A stretch of DNA of 60,658 nucleotides from Zoogloea sp. (GTDB lineage: Bacteria > Pseudomonadota > Gammaproteobacteria > Burkholderiales > Rhodocyclaceae). This document shows, in pieces, positions 17,320 through 25,834 of the stretch. Each line of letters opens with the position of its first letter. The stretch's first letter is position 1. The notes beneath the pieces were generated by a model that was given only the letters and a program-made list of their open reading frames with translations, did not search any database and was not told the DNA's origin. Made by a program: the position numbers and the translations under genes. Location of the stretch: NCBI RefSeq assembly GCF_028689785.1, contig NZ_JAQVCN010000029.1, forward strand, positions 1-60,658. Reading direction: 5' to 3'.

Positions 17320-18900
17320 TCAGGGGGTCTGGCCGTCCCGGGCCAGCCTGGGAGGTGCCGGCTCTGCCTTGGCGGGCCGGGCCGGAGCGGCCTTTCCCGG
17401 TTTGCCGGGCTGGAGGGTGCGGCGCAGGCGCTTCCAGCCCAGCACCGCGGCGCTGTAGCCGAGTACCAAGCCCAGCAGCACCCAGGTGAGCATCCAGGCG
17501 TCCCACACGGGGCGTTGGCGCAGGGTTTCCAGATCCCAGTGGTGCAGGGCCGACCACAGCCAGCGGTAGGCTCGGCGGCTGTCGTCCTGGCGCAGGATCA
17601 CCCGGCCGTCGCGGGGGTCGAGGTAGACGTGGGTGTGGCCCGGGTCGGCCAGCTCCACCTGGAGCACGGGCAGGGGGCGCTCCACGGCGCCCTGGTTGTG
17701 GCGGGCGTAGTAATAGTCGTCGTAGGTGTCGAGCAGGCCATGGGACAGGACGGGGGCGGCATCCACCAGCCGTGCGGTGGCGGCCACCAGGGCGGTGTCG
17801 CTGAAGCGGGTGGTGTTGCCGCTGCCGGGCAGCGGAGTGCTGAGGCCATCGCGATTTACGCCGAGTATCTGCACCTCTCTGCCGACCCGGCGCAGGGCGA
17901 TTTCGACGATGTCGCGGTTCTCGATTTCAGTGACGAAGGCTGAGGGACGCCAGTCGAGCAGCGGCACCGGCACCTCGGTGCCCAGGTAGCGGGCCAGTTC
18001 GGCGCGGTTCGGTGTGGCCGGCGAGAACAGGTTGAAGGGGTTGTTGTTGAGGTAGCCCGACAGGGCCCACAGCAGGGCAAAGCTGCCGCCGAGCAGGCCG
18101 CTCCAGAAGTGCCAGGTGTTCCACACGTCGCGGTAGGGGTGAACGCGGCCCTGGCTGTAGGTGGGGCGGCTGCCCCAACCCGGGCGCCAGCGCTGCCAGC
18201 CGATGATGAGCCCGGTGAGGCTGGCGGCGAAGGCCAGGAAGCCCAGCCAGGCGAGCACGCTGCGCCGCCCGTCGGCGGACAGGCCAGCGGTTTCGAGGGG
18301 GCGCATCAGGTGAATCCAGTTGCCACTCCAGTACAGGGCCCGGTCCAGGCGGGTGCTGTCGCGCACGACCTCGCCGCTGCGGGCCGAGACCAGCAGCTCG
18401 CGGCTGCCGCTGCCCACGGCAAAGCGGTGGAAGGGGCGCAGCGCTTCGTGGTTGCGCACGGCGCTGTCCTGGATGCCGGTATCCACGTAGAGGATGGCCG
18501 CCCCCGGCCCGGCCCACTGGCGGGCGATGGCCTGGGCGTCGTTCACCGAGATCCGGGCGAGCTGGCCGTCGGTGGCCGACAGGGCGAAGCGCCGGCCGAG
18601 GGTGTCATCCACCAGCCAGCGGGGTGTACCGCCCTGGCGGACCAGGCGGGCGTCGGCGATGGGCGCCTCCTTGCCTGCTTCGGCCGCCCGGCGCTGGGCA
18701 GCACTGCGCTGCCAGGCTTCGCCCAGGCTTAGCCATCCGTATTCGGGCTGGACGGGTTCGGCGCCAGCGAGCTGCGCGGCGCGGCCGAGGGCCGAGGGGC
18801 TCGCGTACATGATGACCAGCCCGGAGCTGAACCAGATGGCCATGAAGAGGGCCAGGGCGACGCCGACCCAGCGGTGAATCTGATACAGCAGACGTGTCAT
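17320..18900 (-). CDS. PepSY-associated transmembrane protein
   Basis: This is an inner-membrane protein of about 526 residues. It opens TRLLYQIHRWVGVALALFMA, the first helix of PepSY_TM proteins. Further hydrophobic segments follow at about 255-275 and 300-320 (WHFWSGLLGGSFALLWALSG), with a last one near 480 (MLTWVLLGLVLGYSAAVLGW). Large periplasmic loops contain the PepSY-like strands (ARISVNDAQAIARQWAG; HTHVYLDPRDGRVILRQDDS). Such proteins often accompany TonB receptors, and some reduce ferric siderophores. It lies 332 bp from the TonB receptor on the same strand, beyond a terminator, with its own sigma-54-like promoter. It probably heads the operon to the redoxin at 13694. Confidence 0.88.
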   Translation of the reverse strand: MTRLLYQIHRWVGVALALFMAIWFSSGLVIMYASPSALGRAAQLAGAEPVQPEYGWLSLGEAWQRSAAQRRAAEAGKEAPIADARLVRQGGTPRWLVDDTLGRRFALSATDGQLARISVNDAQAIARQWAGPGAAILYVDTGIQDSAVRNHEALRPFHRFAVGSGSRELLVSARSGEVVRDSTRLDRALYWSGNWIHLMRPLETAGLSADGRRSVLAWLGFLAFAASLTGLIIGWQRWRPGWGSRPTYSQGRVHPYRDVWNTWHFWSGLLGGSFALLWALSGYLNNNPFNLFSPATPNRAELARYLGTEVPVPLLDWRPSAFVTEIENRDIVEIALRRVGREVQILGVNRDGLSTPLPGSGNTTRFSDTALVAATARLVDAAPVLSHGLLDTYDDYYYARHNQGAVERPLPVLQVELADPGHTHVYLDPRDGRVILRQDDSRRAYRWLWSALHHWDLETLRQRPVWDAWMLTWVLLGLVLGYSAAVLGWKRLRRTLQPGKPGKAAPARPAKAEPAPPRLARDGQTP

Positions 18901-18967
18901 GAAGCGGACCTTTCCTGATCGAAGGAGCGGGGGGCGCCTGTGCCCCGGAGTGCAGGATTCCTGGCAA

Positions 18968-18983
18968 GGCAAGCTTGATGCCA
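18968..18983 (-). promoter_or_regulatory. Sigma-54-like promoter of the PepSY-DsbD operon
   Basis: On the minus strand the sequence is TGGCATCAAGCTTGCC. The -24 GG and -12 GC are 10 nt apart and the -12 block TTGC is perfect. The predicted start is near 18957, giving a 57-nt leader. This is a weaker match than the receptor promoters. Apart from this and the terminator at 19112-19140, the gap 18901-19232 shows nothing. Confidence 0.35.
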
Positions 18984-19111
18984 CTCCGGGTCGATGAAAA
19001 AATCCATGGATAACAAGTGCTTGGCGATGTGTTCAGGCGAGGTGCTGATTCCCGGGCAGATCCGGGGGTGGGGCGCTGCAGGGAAATGCGCAGCACTGTG
19101 TGCAATGCAGC

Positions 19112-19140
19112 AAAAAGGTCCCCGGGGAGAACCCCGGGGG
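19112..19140 (-). terminator. Rho-independent terminator of the first coiled-coil TonB receptor
   Basis: CCCCGGGG (19120-19127), loop AGAA, CCCCGGGG (19132-19139). On the minus strand the stem is followed by ACCTTTTTG, a usable U tract. It lies about 95 nt after the receptor stop codon and separates it from the PepSY operon. Confidence 0.75.
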
Positions 19141-19232
19141 AAAGTGCCGAGGATTGATGGCGACTCGGGCGAGGAGAACGGGGTGCGCCCGGCACACCAC
19201 GGCAGGCGTGGCACACCGGGCGCGGAGGAGAC

Positions 19233-22046
19233 TCAGAGCTTGCCGGTGAACATCAGCCCGACCCAGCGCTGGGTGGCCGGGGAGTAGCTGTTCCAGGTCT
19301 TGGACAGGGGGGTGCTGTCGGCAAAGGCGTTCTTCACCAGCAGGCTTACGTCGTAGGACTTGTCGGCCTTGCCCAGGCCGATGGCCAGGTCGGTGATGCT
19401 GTAGTCCGGAATCCAGCCGTAGCTCGACAGGGAGTTGTCGGAGTTGAAGCGGCTGTAGTACGCGGTGTTGAAGCTGGCGTGGAATTCCTTGTCGCCCAGC
19501 ACCGGCTTGCGGTAGTCGGCGCCGATGTTGAAGTTCCACTTGGAAGCGCCCGGCAGGGTCTTGCCAGTCAGGTCCTTGTAGGCGGGGGCGCCGGAGTAGT
19601 TGTCTTCGTTGGGCAGGGCGGCGTTGGTGAAGTCCTTGTACTTGGCGTCGTTGTAGGCGCCGGCGAAGCGGATGGTGACGTTGCGGATGCCCGCGTACAC
19701 GCCGTCCACCTCGACACCCTTGGCCTCCACCTTGGGCACGTTGCCGGTGGCGGCGGTGTAGTAGTTGGTGCCGTCGTTGGTGGCGTTGGTGGTGTATTGG
19801 TCAAGCACGCGGACCGACTGCTGGTAGTCGCGGATCTTGGTCAGGTACAGGGCGGTGTTGAGGATCAGGGTCTTGTCGAGCAGGGCAGACTTGAGGCCCG
19901 CTTCAAAGGAGTTGGTCTTTTCGGCCTTGACCAGGTTGGAGTAGCCGTTGGTGAGCTGGGAGATCCCGGCCTTCTCGCCGTACTGCCAGGAGAAGTAGGC
20001 GGTCTGGTTGGGGTTCAGCTTGTACGAGGGGCTGACCACGAAGGAAGGCTGGGTGTCGCGGAAGGATTCGGCCTTGGTCTGGTTGAACAGCACGCCCATC
20101 TGGGAGGCACGGATGGCCTTGGCGTCGGCCACCTGGCGCTTCTGGTCGGCGGTCAGGCTGTTGTAGGCGGCACCTGGGTTGTTCGGGTTGATGGCCGTGC
20201 CGAAATACTTGTTGGCCACCTTGTCGGCCACCGAGAGCTGGGCGGCGGAGTTGTTGGCGCCCAGCACGCCGCTGCTGTTCGAGGCAAACCCGCCCAGTTG
20301 CACGCCATTCACTGCGACCGGGTTCAGCTCGGCGCCGTTGCCGTTGTCGCGGATGAAGCTGGAGCCCACGTTGCTGCGATCCTCACGGGTCAGGCGGATG
20401 CCGGTGGTGAGGGTCAGGGGCTCGCTCAGGTGCCAGTTGGCCTGGGCGAAGAGCGCGGTGCTCTTGTTCTTGATGCTCTGCAGGCCAGTGGGGGAGTTGT
20501 AGGCCATGGTCAGGCGGTTGAGGGAGTTCTGCATCAGCAGCTGACCGCCAGAGCTGGCCGCGAGGCGGTTGTACTGGGCGGTGTTGGCAAACCACGCACC
20601 GGCATCGCTGCCCCACTCACGCTGGTATTCCGAGCTGTTGCTGACGTTGATCACGAACAGGCCGGCCTGGTAATCCACGAAGCCACCCGTCTTGGAGCTG
20701 ATGCGGAGCTCCTGGCTGCGCTGGGTGTAGTCGTTCCAGAAGCCGCCGGAGTTGCGGTAGATGTCGAAGGGGGTGCCTTCGTCATTGACCGCGTTGAAGT
20801 GGTAGTCCTTGTAGGCGGTGATGGAAGTCAGGGTGTGGTTGGCGACGTTCCAGTTGAGCTCCAAGGAGGCGCCCTTGCTGCCGGTCACCAGGGGGCGGGC
20901 CGAGTCGGCGTTGACCGCGTTGCGCCCACCGCCATAGAGGTAGTCATTGGCGTAGCTGTAATTGCTCTGCTGGGTGAACCAGCTGCGGCCGAGGCGGGTC
21001 GAGGCGTCGGTGCCCAGGGCGTTCACCGAGCCGTTGGAGTAGATGGCCGGCGTGGGGGTGTTGATGTTCCGGCCGTTGGTGTACTCGCCCGAGCGGGGCT
21101 GCAGTTCAAGGGCCAGGCGGGCATTGAAGTCGGTGGTCGGGGTGAGCAGGAACTGCACCCGGCCCGATACCCGGTCGATGTTCTGGTAGGACTGGTCCCG
21201 GTTGTCCAGGTTGGTGATGTCACCGCGGCCCTTGTCCACCACGAAGGCGCCACGCCAGGCCAGCAGGTCGTCCACAATGGGGCCGCCGGCGGCCAGCTTG
21301 CCGATCACCCGGTCGTTCTGGCCGAGGGTCAGGGAATAGTCGGCGCTGGGGGTGAAGGAGGGTTTGCGGGTGGTGATGTTGATGACGCCCAGGCTGGTGT
21401 TCTTGCCCAGCAGGGTGCCCTGGGGGCCGCGGGTGACTTCCACGGCCTCCACGTCGTGGTAGTTGAAGCTGGAGGTGAGGGCGTTGTAGGCGTAGTTAAC
21501 ACCGTCCACGATGACGCCGACGCTGGGGTCCTGGGCTTCGGTCTGGCCTTGTTTGCCGATGCCGCGGATGGACAGGCTGGAGGTGCGCTGGTTGCCCTGG
21601 TTCCAGGACACATTGCCGAGGCGCTGGGTGATGGATTTGATGTCGTCGGCGCCAGTGCGGTCGAGCTCGCGGCCAGTGACCACGGAGACCGACAGGGGCA
21701 CGTCCTGCAGTCGCTCGATGCGGTTGCGCGAACGGATCACCACCGAATCCAGGGCCACGGCCTCTTCGGGGGCGGCGGCGGGTTCGGCTGCGGCGGCGAC
21801 AGGCGTTGCGGCGGGGGCCGGCGTGCCCAGCTGGCGGGCCAGATCGGCCTGGGCCTTGTCGAGGGCCTGGCGCAGACGGGCGACTTCGGATTGCAGTTCG
21901 GCAGCGGATTTTTCCTGGGCCTGCACGCCGCCCGCAGCAAGGAGGGCAACGGTTGCCACGGCGGTGGCGAAGGGGCTCAGGCGAAACTGACGGCCTTCAT
22001 GGGTGCGGCGCTGGCGGGCCGCCCGATGGGTATTGTTTTGGCTCAT
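19233..22046 (-). CDS. TonB-dependent receptor with N-terminal coiled coil (paralogue 1)
   Basis: This is a 937-residue outer-membrane importer. A long basic n-region and signal peptide end at GGVQAQ (about residue 43). A coiled-coil helix follows (SAAELQSEVARLRQALDKAQ, about 47-70) and an Ala/Pro-rich linker. The TonB-box-like LDSVVIRSR precedes the plug, which has VPLSVSVVTGRELDRTGADD, SLSIRGIG and VEVTRGPQGTLLGKNT. The C-terminal strand ends WVGLMFTGKL. The coiled coil between signal and TonB box is not part of ordinary receptors and is shared with the paralogue at 22343. It is transcribed separately from it (terminator at 22159-22194, own promoter at 22085-22100). The ligand is unknown. 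Confidence 0.92.
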   Translation of the reverse strand: MSQNNTHRAARQRRTHEGRQFRLSPFATAVATVALLAAGGVQAQEKSAAELQSEVARLRQALDKAQADLARQLGTPAPAATPVAAAAEPAAAPEEAVALDSVVIRSRNRIERLQDVPLSVSVVTGRELDRTGADDIKSITQRLGNVSWNQGNQRTSSLSIRGIGKQGQTEAQDPSVGVIVDGVNYAYNALTSSFNYHDVEAVEVTRGPQGTLLGKNTSLGVINITTRKPSFTPSADYSLTLGQNDRVIGKLAAGGPIVDDLLAWRGAFVVDKGRGDITNLDNRDQSYQNIDRVSGRVQFLLTPTTDFNARLALELQPRSGEYTNGRNINTPTPAIYSNGSVNALGTDASTRLGRSWFTQQSNYSYANDYLYGGGRNAVNADSARPLVTGSKGASLELNWNVANHTLTSITAYKDYHFNAVNDEGTPFDIYRNSGGFWNDYTQRSQELRISSKTGGFVDYQAGLFVINVSNSSEYQREWGSDAGAWFANTAQYNRLAASSGGQLLMQNSLNRLTMAYNSPTGLQSIKNKSTALFAQANWHLSEPLTLTTGIRLTREDRSNVGSSFIRDNGNGAELNPVAVNGVQLGGFASNSSGVLGANNSAAQLSVADKVANKYFGTAINPNNPGAAYNSLTADQKRQVADAKAIRASQMGVLFNQTKAESFRDTQPSFVVSPSYKLNPNQTAYFSWQYGEKAGISQLTNGYSNLVKAEKTNSFEAGLKSALLDKTLILNTALYLTKIRDYQQSVRVLDQYTTNATNDGTNYYTAATGNVPKVEAKGVEVDGVYAGIRNVTIRFAGAYNDAKYKDFTNAALPNEDNYSGAPAYKDLTGKTLPGASKWNFNIGADYRKPVLGDKEFHASFNTAYYSRFNSDNSLSSYGWIPDYSITDLAIGLGKADKSYDVSLLVKNAFADSTPLSKTWNSYSPATQRWVGLMFTGKL

Positions 22047-22084
22047 GACGAGACTTTCCTGTTTGAAATTCCGTCACCTCCTTT

Positions 22085-22100
22085 GGCAATAGACATGCCA
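22085..22100 (-). promoter_or_regulatory. Sigma-54 promoter of coiled-coil TonB receptor 1
   Basis: The minus strand reads TGGCATGTCTATTGCC, against the consensus TGGCAYG-N4-TTGCW. The -24 block is intact and the -12 TTGC is perfect. The predicted transcription start is near 22074, 28 nt before the ATG, with AGGAAAG as ribosome site. Confidence 0.6.
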
Positions 22101-22158
22101 CGCGCCGGGAGCGGGATATATGGATTTCTGGATTTCTTATTCCCTTCGGGTTTCTTCT

Positions 22159-22194
22159 GAAAAAACAGCCGTTTCGGTGGTGTGCCCGGAAACG
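22159..22194 (-). terminator. Rho-independent terminator of coiled-coil TonB receptor 2
   Basis: CCGTTTCGG (22168-22176) pairs with CCGGAAACGG (22185-22194) with one bulge. On the minus strand the stem is followed by CTGTTTTTT. It sits about 150 nt beyond the receptor stop and upstream of the receptor 1 promoter, so the two paralogues are separate units. Confidence 0.7.
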
Positions 22195-22342
22195 GGAAAC
22201 GCGCCTGGCATAGGGGGCGCGCCCGGGGCCGTGGCGGGCTGTTCCAGGGTGGAATGCTGGGCAATCAACAGTTCCGGTGGCGGGCTGTTTGATGCGCCGC
22301 AGCGATCCGCCCATGGGGCAGGGCTGCGGCGCAGGGAGTGCA

Positions 22343-25189
22343 TCAGAGCTTGCCGCTGAAGACGATGCCGTACCAGCGGGGGTAGGGGTAGGGCGTGTAG
22401 CTGGCCCAGCCTTTCTCGTGGGCGGTATCGTTGAAGGCGTTCTTGGCCACGAAAGTCACGTCGTAATTGCCCTTGTGGTGACCAAGGCCGATGGCCAGGT
22501 CGGTGGTGGCGCGGTCGGGGATCCACGCGTAGTCGGAGAGCAATTCGTCGTTGTTGGTGGAGCCGAGGTAGGCCGTGGTGAAGCTGGCGTGGAAGACCTT
22601 GTCGCCCAGCACCGGCCGGCGGTATTCACCGCTGATGTTGGCTGTCCAGTAAGGGGCTTCGCCCAGGCGCTGGCCGCTGCGGTCGAGGAAGGGGCTGGAC
22701 AGGTAGGTCAGCTCGGAGGGCTTGCCGGCGTTCTGGAAGTCCTTGTAGCGGGCATCGTTGTAGGACGCCGCCACCCGGAAGGTGGTGAAGGGGATGCCGT
22801 TGTAGGCGGCGTCCACTTCGACCCCGGAAACCTGGACCTTGGCCACATTGCCCTGGATGCTGGCATAGGCGGTGGGGTTGGCGATGTTGTTGTTGATGTT
22901 GTCCTGGGTGGCGAACTGATCAATGGCGACCACCGTCTGCTGGTAATCCTTGATGTCCATCAGGAAGACGTCGGCATTGAGGGTCAGGGTCTTGTTGAGC
23001 AGGAAGGTCTTCACCCCCAGTTCATAAGCGTTGGTGCGCTCCGGCTTGACCGTGGTGGGCAGACCATTGACCACCAGGGCAGCGCCCGACTTTTCACCGT
23101 ACTGCCAGCTGGCGTAGGCGGTGATGTTGTCGTTGATCTTGTACTTGGGGCTGAGGACGGCCGAGTGGAGCTGGTCCTTGTAGTCGCTGCGCACATTGTT
23201 GATCAGCGCACCGATCTGCGAGGCGCGGATGGCCTTGGCGGCGGCCACCTGGGCTTTCTGGGCGGCGCTCAGGGCAGCATAGGTGGCCACCCCGAAATAC
23301 TGCTGGGCCACCGCATCGGCCTTGGCGATCTGCTCCGCGCTGTTGGCGCCAGCCAGGTTGCCGGCGGTGCCGTTGGCGACGCTGGCGGCGGAGTAGGCCA
23401 CCGAGTTGAAGCCGCCCTGGGAGGCTGTGCCGCCAACGCCGTTGGTGCGCGACGACACCGGGTTGAGGAAGGCGCCGTAGCCCTGGTTGTTGAGCTGGCT
23501 GAACTGGGTGGTGGAGCGCGACTCGGTGCCGATGCGCAGGCCGGCGGTGACGGTCAGGGCGTCGCTGAGGTGAATGTTGGCCTGGCCGTAGATGGCCTTG
23601 CTGAAGGTCTTGATGTACTGCTCGCTCCAGCGGTACAGCCCGTTCAGTGAATCGGATGCCAGGGAGCGGCCGGCACCGATGTTGGTGCCCGCGGTACCAA
23701 CCAGGGTGTTGTACTGGTTGTTGTTGGCAAACCAGGCGCCCGCGTCGGCGCCGTAGCTCGAACGGCTCTCCACCTCGTCCTCGGTGCGCAGCAGGAAGAT
23801 GCCGGTCTGGTAGTCGATGCGCTTGCTGGGCTTGCCGGTCAGGCGGAACTCCTGGCTGGCCTGGTTGTAGAAGACGCTGCCGCCCCCCAGCCGGCTGATG
23901 TCGAAAGGCGTGCCTTCGTCGTTGCGCGCCTGGAAGGTGTATTGGCGCACGCCGGTGATGGAGGTCAGGGTGTGGGTGTCGTTGAGGGTGTAGTTGAGCT
24001 CTGCCACCGCGCCGCTGCTGGAGGCGATCTGACCCTGGGTTTCGTTCTGATACATCTTTCCGATGCGAGTGGGAGCATTCAGAAAATCGGCATAGGTGAA
24101 GCTGCGGTTGCCGAACCAGCTGCGGGTCAGGCGGGAGCGGTTGCCGGTGCCGTTCGGGTCCACCAGGGTGCCGTTGGCATAGCGCAGGGGCACGTCCACG
24201 AAGTTGGTCAGGCCGTTCTGCACCTGGGTGGCGCGGGGCTGGATGTCGAGGCTGAGCTTGGCGTTGAAGTCTGCCGTGGGCGTCAGCAGAAACTGGGTGC
24301 GGGCGCTGACCCGGTTGCGGTTGAACATGGTGTCCAGATCCTTGCCGGTGTCGTCCGCCACCGTGTAGTAGCCGCGCTGGTTGTTCACCACGAAGGAACC
24401 ACGCCAGGCCAGCAGGTCATCGATGATGGGGCCGCCCAGTGCGCCCTTGAGCAGTACCGTTTCGCGGAGGCCGTAGGTCAGTTCCAGGTCGGAGCTGGGG
24501 GTGAAGGACGGGGCCTTGCTGTTGATGGTGATGGCGCCCGCACTGGCGCCCTTGCCCTGCAGGGTGCCTTGGGGGCCGCGGGCCACTTCCACTGATTGCA
24601 CGTCATAGAAGTCGAAGTTGCCGAGCTGGGCGAGGCCATAGGGCACGCCATCCACGATCAGGCCGACGCTGGGGTCCTGGGTTTCGGTGAAGCCCCGGCG
24701 GCCGAGGCCGCGGATCGACAGGGACGAGCCCCGGGTGTTGTTCTGATTGAAGGTGATGTTGCCGAGGCGCTTGGTGATGGCCTCGAAGTCGGAGGCTTGC
24801 TCCCTTGCCAGCTCGGCGCCGCTCACCACCGAGATGGATACCGGCACGTCGTGCAGTTTCTCGAGTTGCCGACGGCTGCGCACCACCACCGAATCGAGGG
24901 TCTGGGGGGCTGTGGTGGCGGGGGGCGTGTCGGCGGATACGTCAGCGGCTGTGGTTGCGGTGGCGGCTGGGGTGGTCTGATGCTGGCCGAGCTGGCGCCT
25001 GAGTTCCTGGATCTCGGCATTGGCTTTCTGCAGGCGGGCTTCCAGCTCGCTGGCGGAGGGCGGCTCGGCGGCATGCAGGGCACCGGAGGCACCCAAGGCC
25101 AGGCTGGCCACCCGCAGGGCAATCGGAGTCCGTCGGGACGGCAGAAAGGGGGCACGGGGGGCTCTGCTTGTTTCTTTTCTATGGCTCAT
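22343..25189 (-). CDS. TonB-dependent receptor with N-terminal coiled coil (paralogue 2)
   Basis: This 948-residue outer-membrane importer is paralogous to the receptor at 19233. The signal peptide ends GALHAA (about 42), then a coiled-coil helix ASELEARLQKANAEIQELRR (about 46-66) and a Thr/Ala/Pro linker. The TonB-box-like LDSVVVRSRRQ comes before the plug (VPVSISVVSGAELAREQASD, SLSIRGLGRRG, VEVARGPQGTLQGKGASAG). The barrel ends YGIVFSGKL. Both paralogues share the rare GTPFDI and DQFAT/DQYTT loop regions. It is divergent from the DUF1549 operon across a 645-bp regulatory gap that holds sigma-54-like promoters in both directions, which suggests joint control and a receptor for the substrate handled by that operon. 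Confidence 0.92.
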   Translation of the reverse strand: MSHRKETSRAPRAPFLPSRRTPIALRVASLALGASGALHAAEPPSASELEARLQKANAEIQELRRQLGQHQTTPAATATTAADVSADTPPATTAPQTLDSVVVRSRRQLEKLHDVPVSISVVSGAELAREQASDFEAITKRLGNITFNQNNTRGSSLSIRGLGRRGFTETQDPSVGLIVDGVPYGLAQLGNFDFYDVQSVEVARGPQGTLQGKGASAGAITINSKAPSFTPSSDLELTYGLRETVLLKGALGGPIIDDLLAWRGSFVVNNQRGYYTVADDTGKDLDTMFNRNRVSARTQFLLTPTADFNAKLSLDIQPRATQVQNGLTNFVDVPLRYANGTLVDPNGTGNRSRLTRSWFGNRSFTYADFLNAPTRIGKMYQNETQGQIASSSGAVAELNYTLNDTHTLTSITGVRQYTFQARNDEGTPFDISRLGGGSVFYNQASQEFRLTGKPSKRIDYQTGIFLLRTEDEVESRSSYGADAGAWFANNNQYNTLVGTAGTNIGAGRSLASDSLNGLYRWSEQYIKTFSKAIYGQANIHLSDALTVTAGLRIGTESRSTTQFSQLNNQGYGAFLNPVSSRTNGVGGTASQGGFNSVAYSAASVANGTAGNLAGANSAEQIAKADAVAQQYFGVATYAALSAAQKAQVAAAKAIRASQIGALINNVRSDYKDQLHSAVLSPKYKINDNITAYASWQYGEKSGAALVVNGLPTTVKPERTNAYELGVKTFLLNKTLTLNADVFLMDIKDYQQTVVAIDQFATQDNINNNIANPTAYASIQGNVAKVQVSGVEVDAAYNGIPFTTFRVAASYNDARYKDFQNAGKPSELTYLSSPFLDRSGQRLGEAPYWTANISGEYRRPVLGDKVFHASFTTAYLGSTNNDELLSDYAWIPDRATTDLAIGLGHHKGNYDVTFVAKNAFNDTAHEKGWASYTPYPYPRWYGIVFSGKL

Positions 25190-25230
25190 GGTCTTTCACT
25201 CAGGGAACACGAAATGGGTTCCGGTGAAAT

Positions 25231-25246
25231 AGCATTTGGCGTGCCA
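25231..25246 (-). promoter_or_regulatory. Sigma-54 promoter of coiled-coil TonB receptor 2
   Basis: The minus strand reads TGGCACGCCAAATGCT. The -24 block TGGCACG is perfect and only one -12 base differs (ATGCT for TTGCW). The predicted start is near 25220, a 31-nt leader. The AT-rich DNA further upstream (25260-25480) is the only such tract nearby and would suit activator binding. Confidence 0.65.
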
Positions 25247-25664
25247 TGGGTATTTGGGTGGCCTTTATCCATTTTCAGGGTGGAATTGAAGCCGGTGTCT
25301 GCATGTGTAAATGGAAAATGCCATTCAAATCATGATTTATATCTTTTGCGTTGAACCTTAATTGCCATTCAGTCTTTTGTTGCGCTGCAATCAAATATGG
25401 GCGGAATGGTGAACGGAATTGAACATGACGCCGGGGCGGACGATTTTCAATACGCTGGAAGCGGATTTTTCTGAAACTGTTGGCGGATGAGCAGGGGTGC
25501 GGGGTGGGCAGCAACTGCGTTCTGCTGGCTGTTTGCGGCGCAGCATGCTGTTTGCTGGCGTGCATCTCCGGTATGGCCTGGCGTTCTGCCGGGTATGTCG
25601 TCATGGTGTTGAATATTAAGGGGTTGTTGAGGCAGAGAAGGGGGCGGAGAGCGATCTGGAGGCT

Positions 25665-25680
25665 TGGCACGATAGCTGCA
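25665..25680 (+). promoter_or_regulatory. Sigma-54 promoter of the DUF1549-DUF1501 operon
   Basis: The plus strand reads TGGCACGATAGCTGCA: a perfect TGGCACG, correct spacing, and CTGCA for TTGCA. The predicted start is near 25691, giving a 144-nt leader to the ATG at 25835. With the opposite promoter at 25231-25246 it makes a divergent sigma-54 control region. No gene is credible in 25190-25834; short ORFs there lack ribosome sites and family features. Confidence 0.6.
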
Positions 25681-25834
25681 AAGGGAAGGGCGCTGGGCCC
25701 GTGGGCTGCGAGGCAGCTTCAGCGAGTCGGAATGTGTTTCGGGTTTTGCGGTGCATTCGTTGTGGCGATGTCCGGAATTGCCAGATAGGCAATCCGGGCG
25801 GCGCCTGATCAATCGTGTTTCAGGGAGTCTCTTG

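Noticed and set aside
19479-22160. 893-codon open frame on the plus strand opposite the first coiled-coil receptor
   Set aside because: Gly/Val-rich translation without domains; it mirrors the codon structure of the receptor on the other strand.
25275-25788. Short ORFs in the receptor-DUF1549 gap
   Set aside because: No ribosome sites and no family features; the DNA is better explained as a divergent promoter region.
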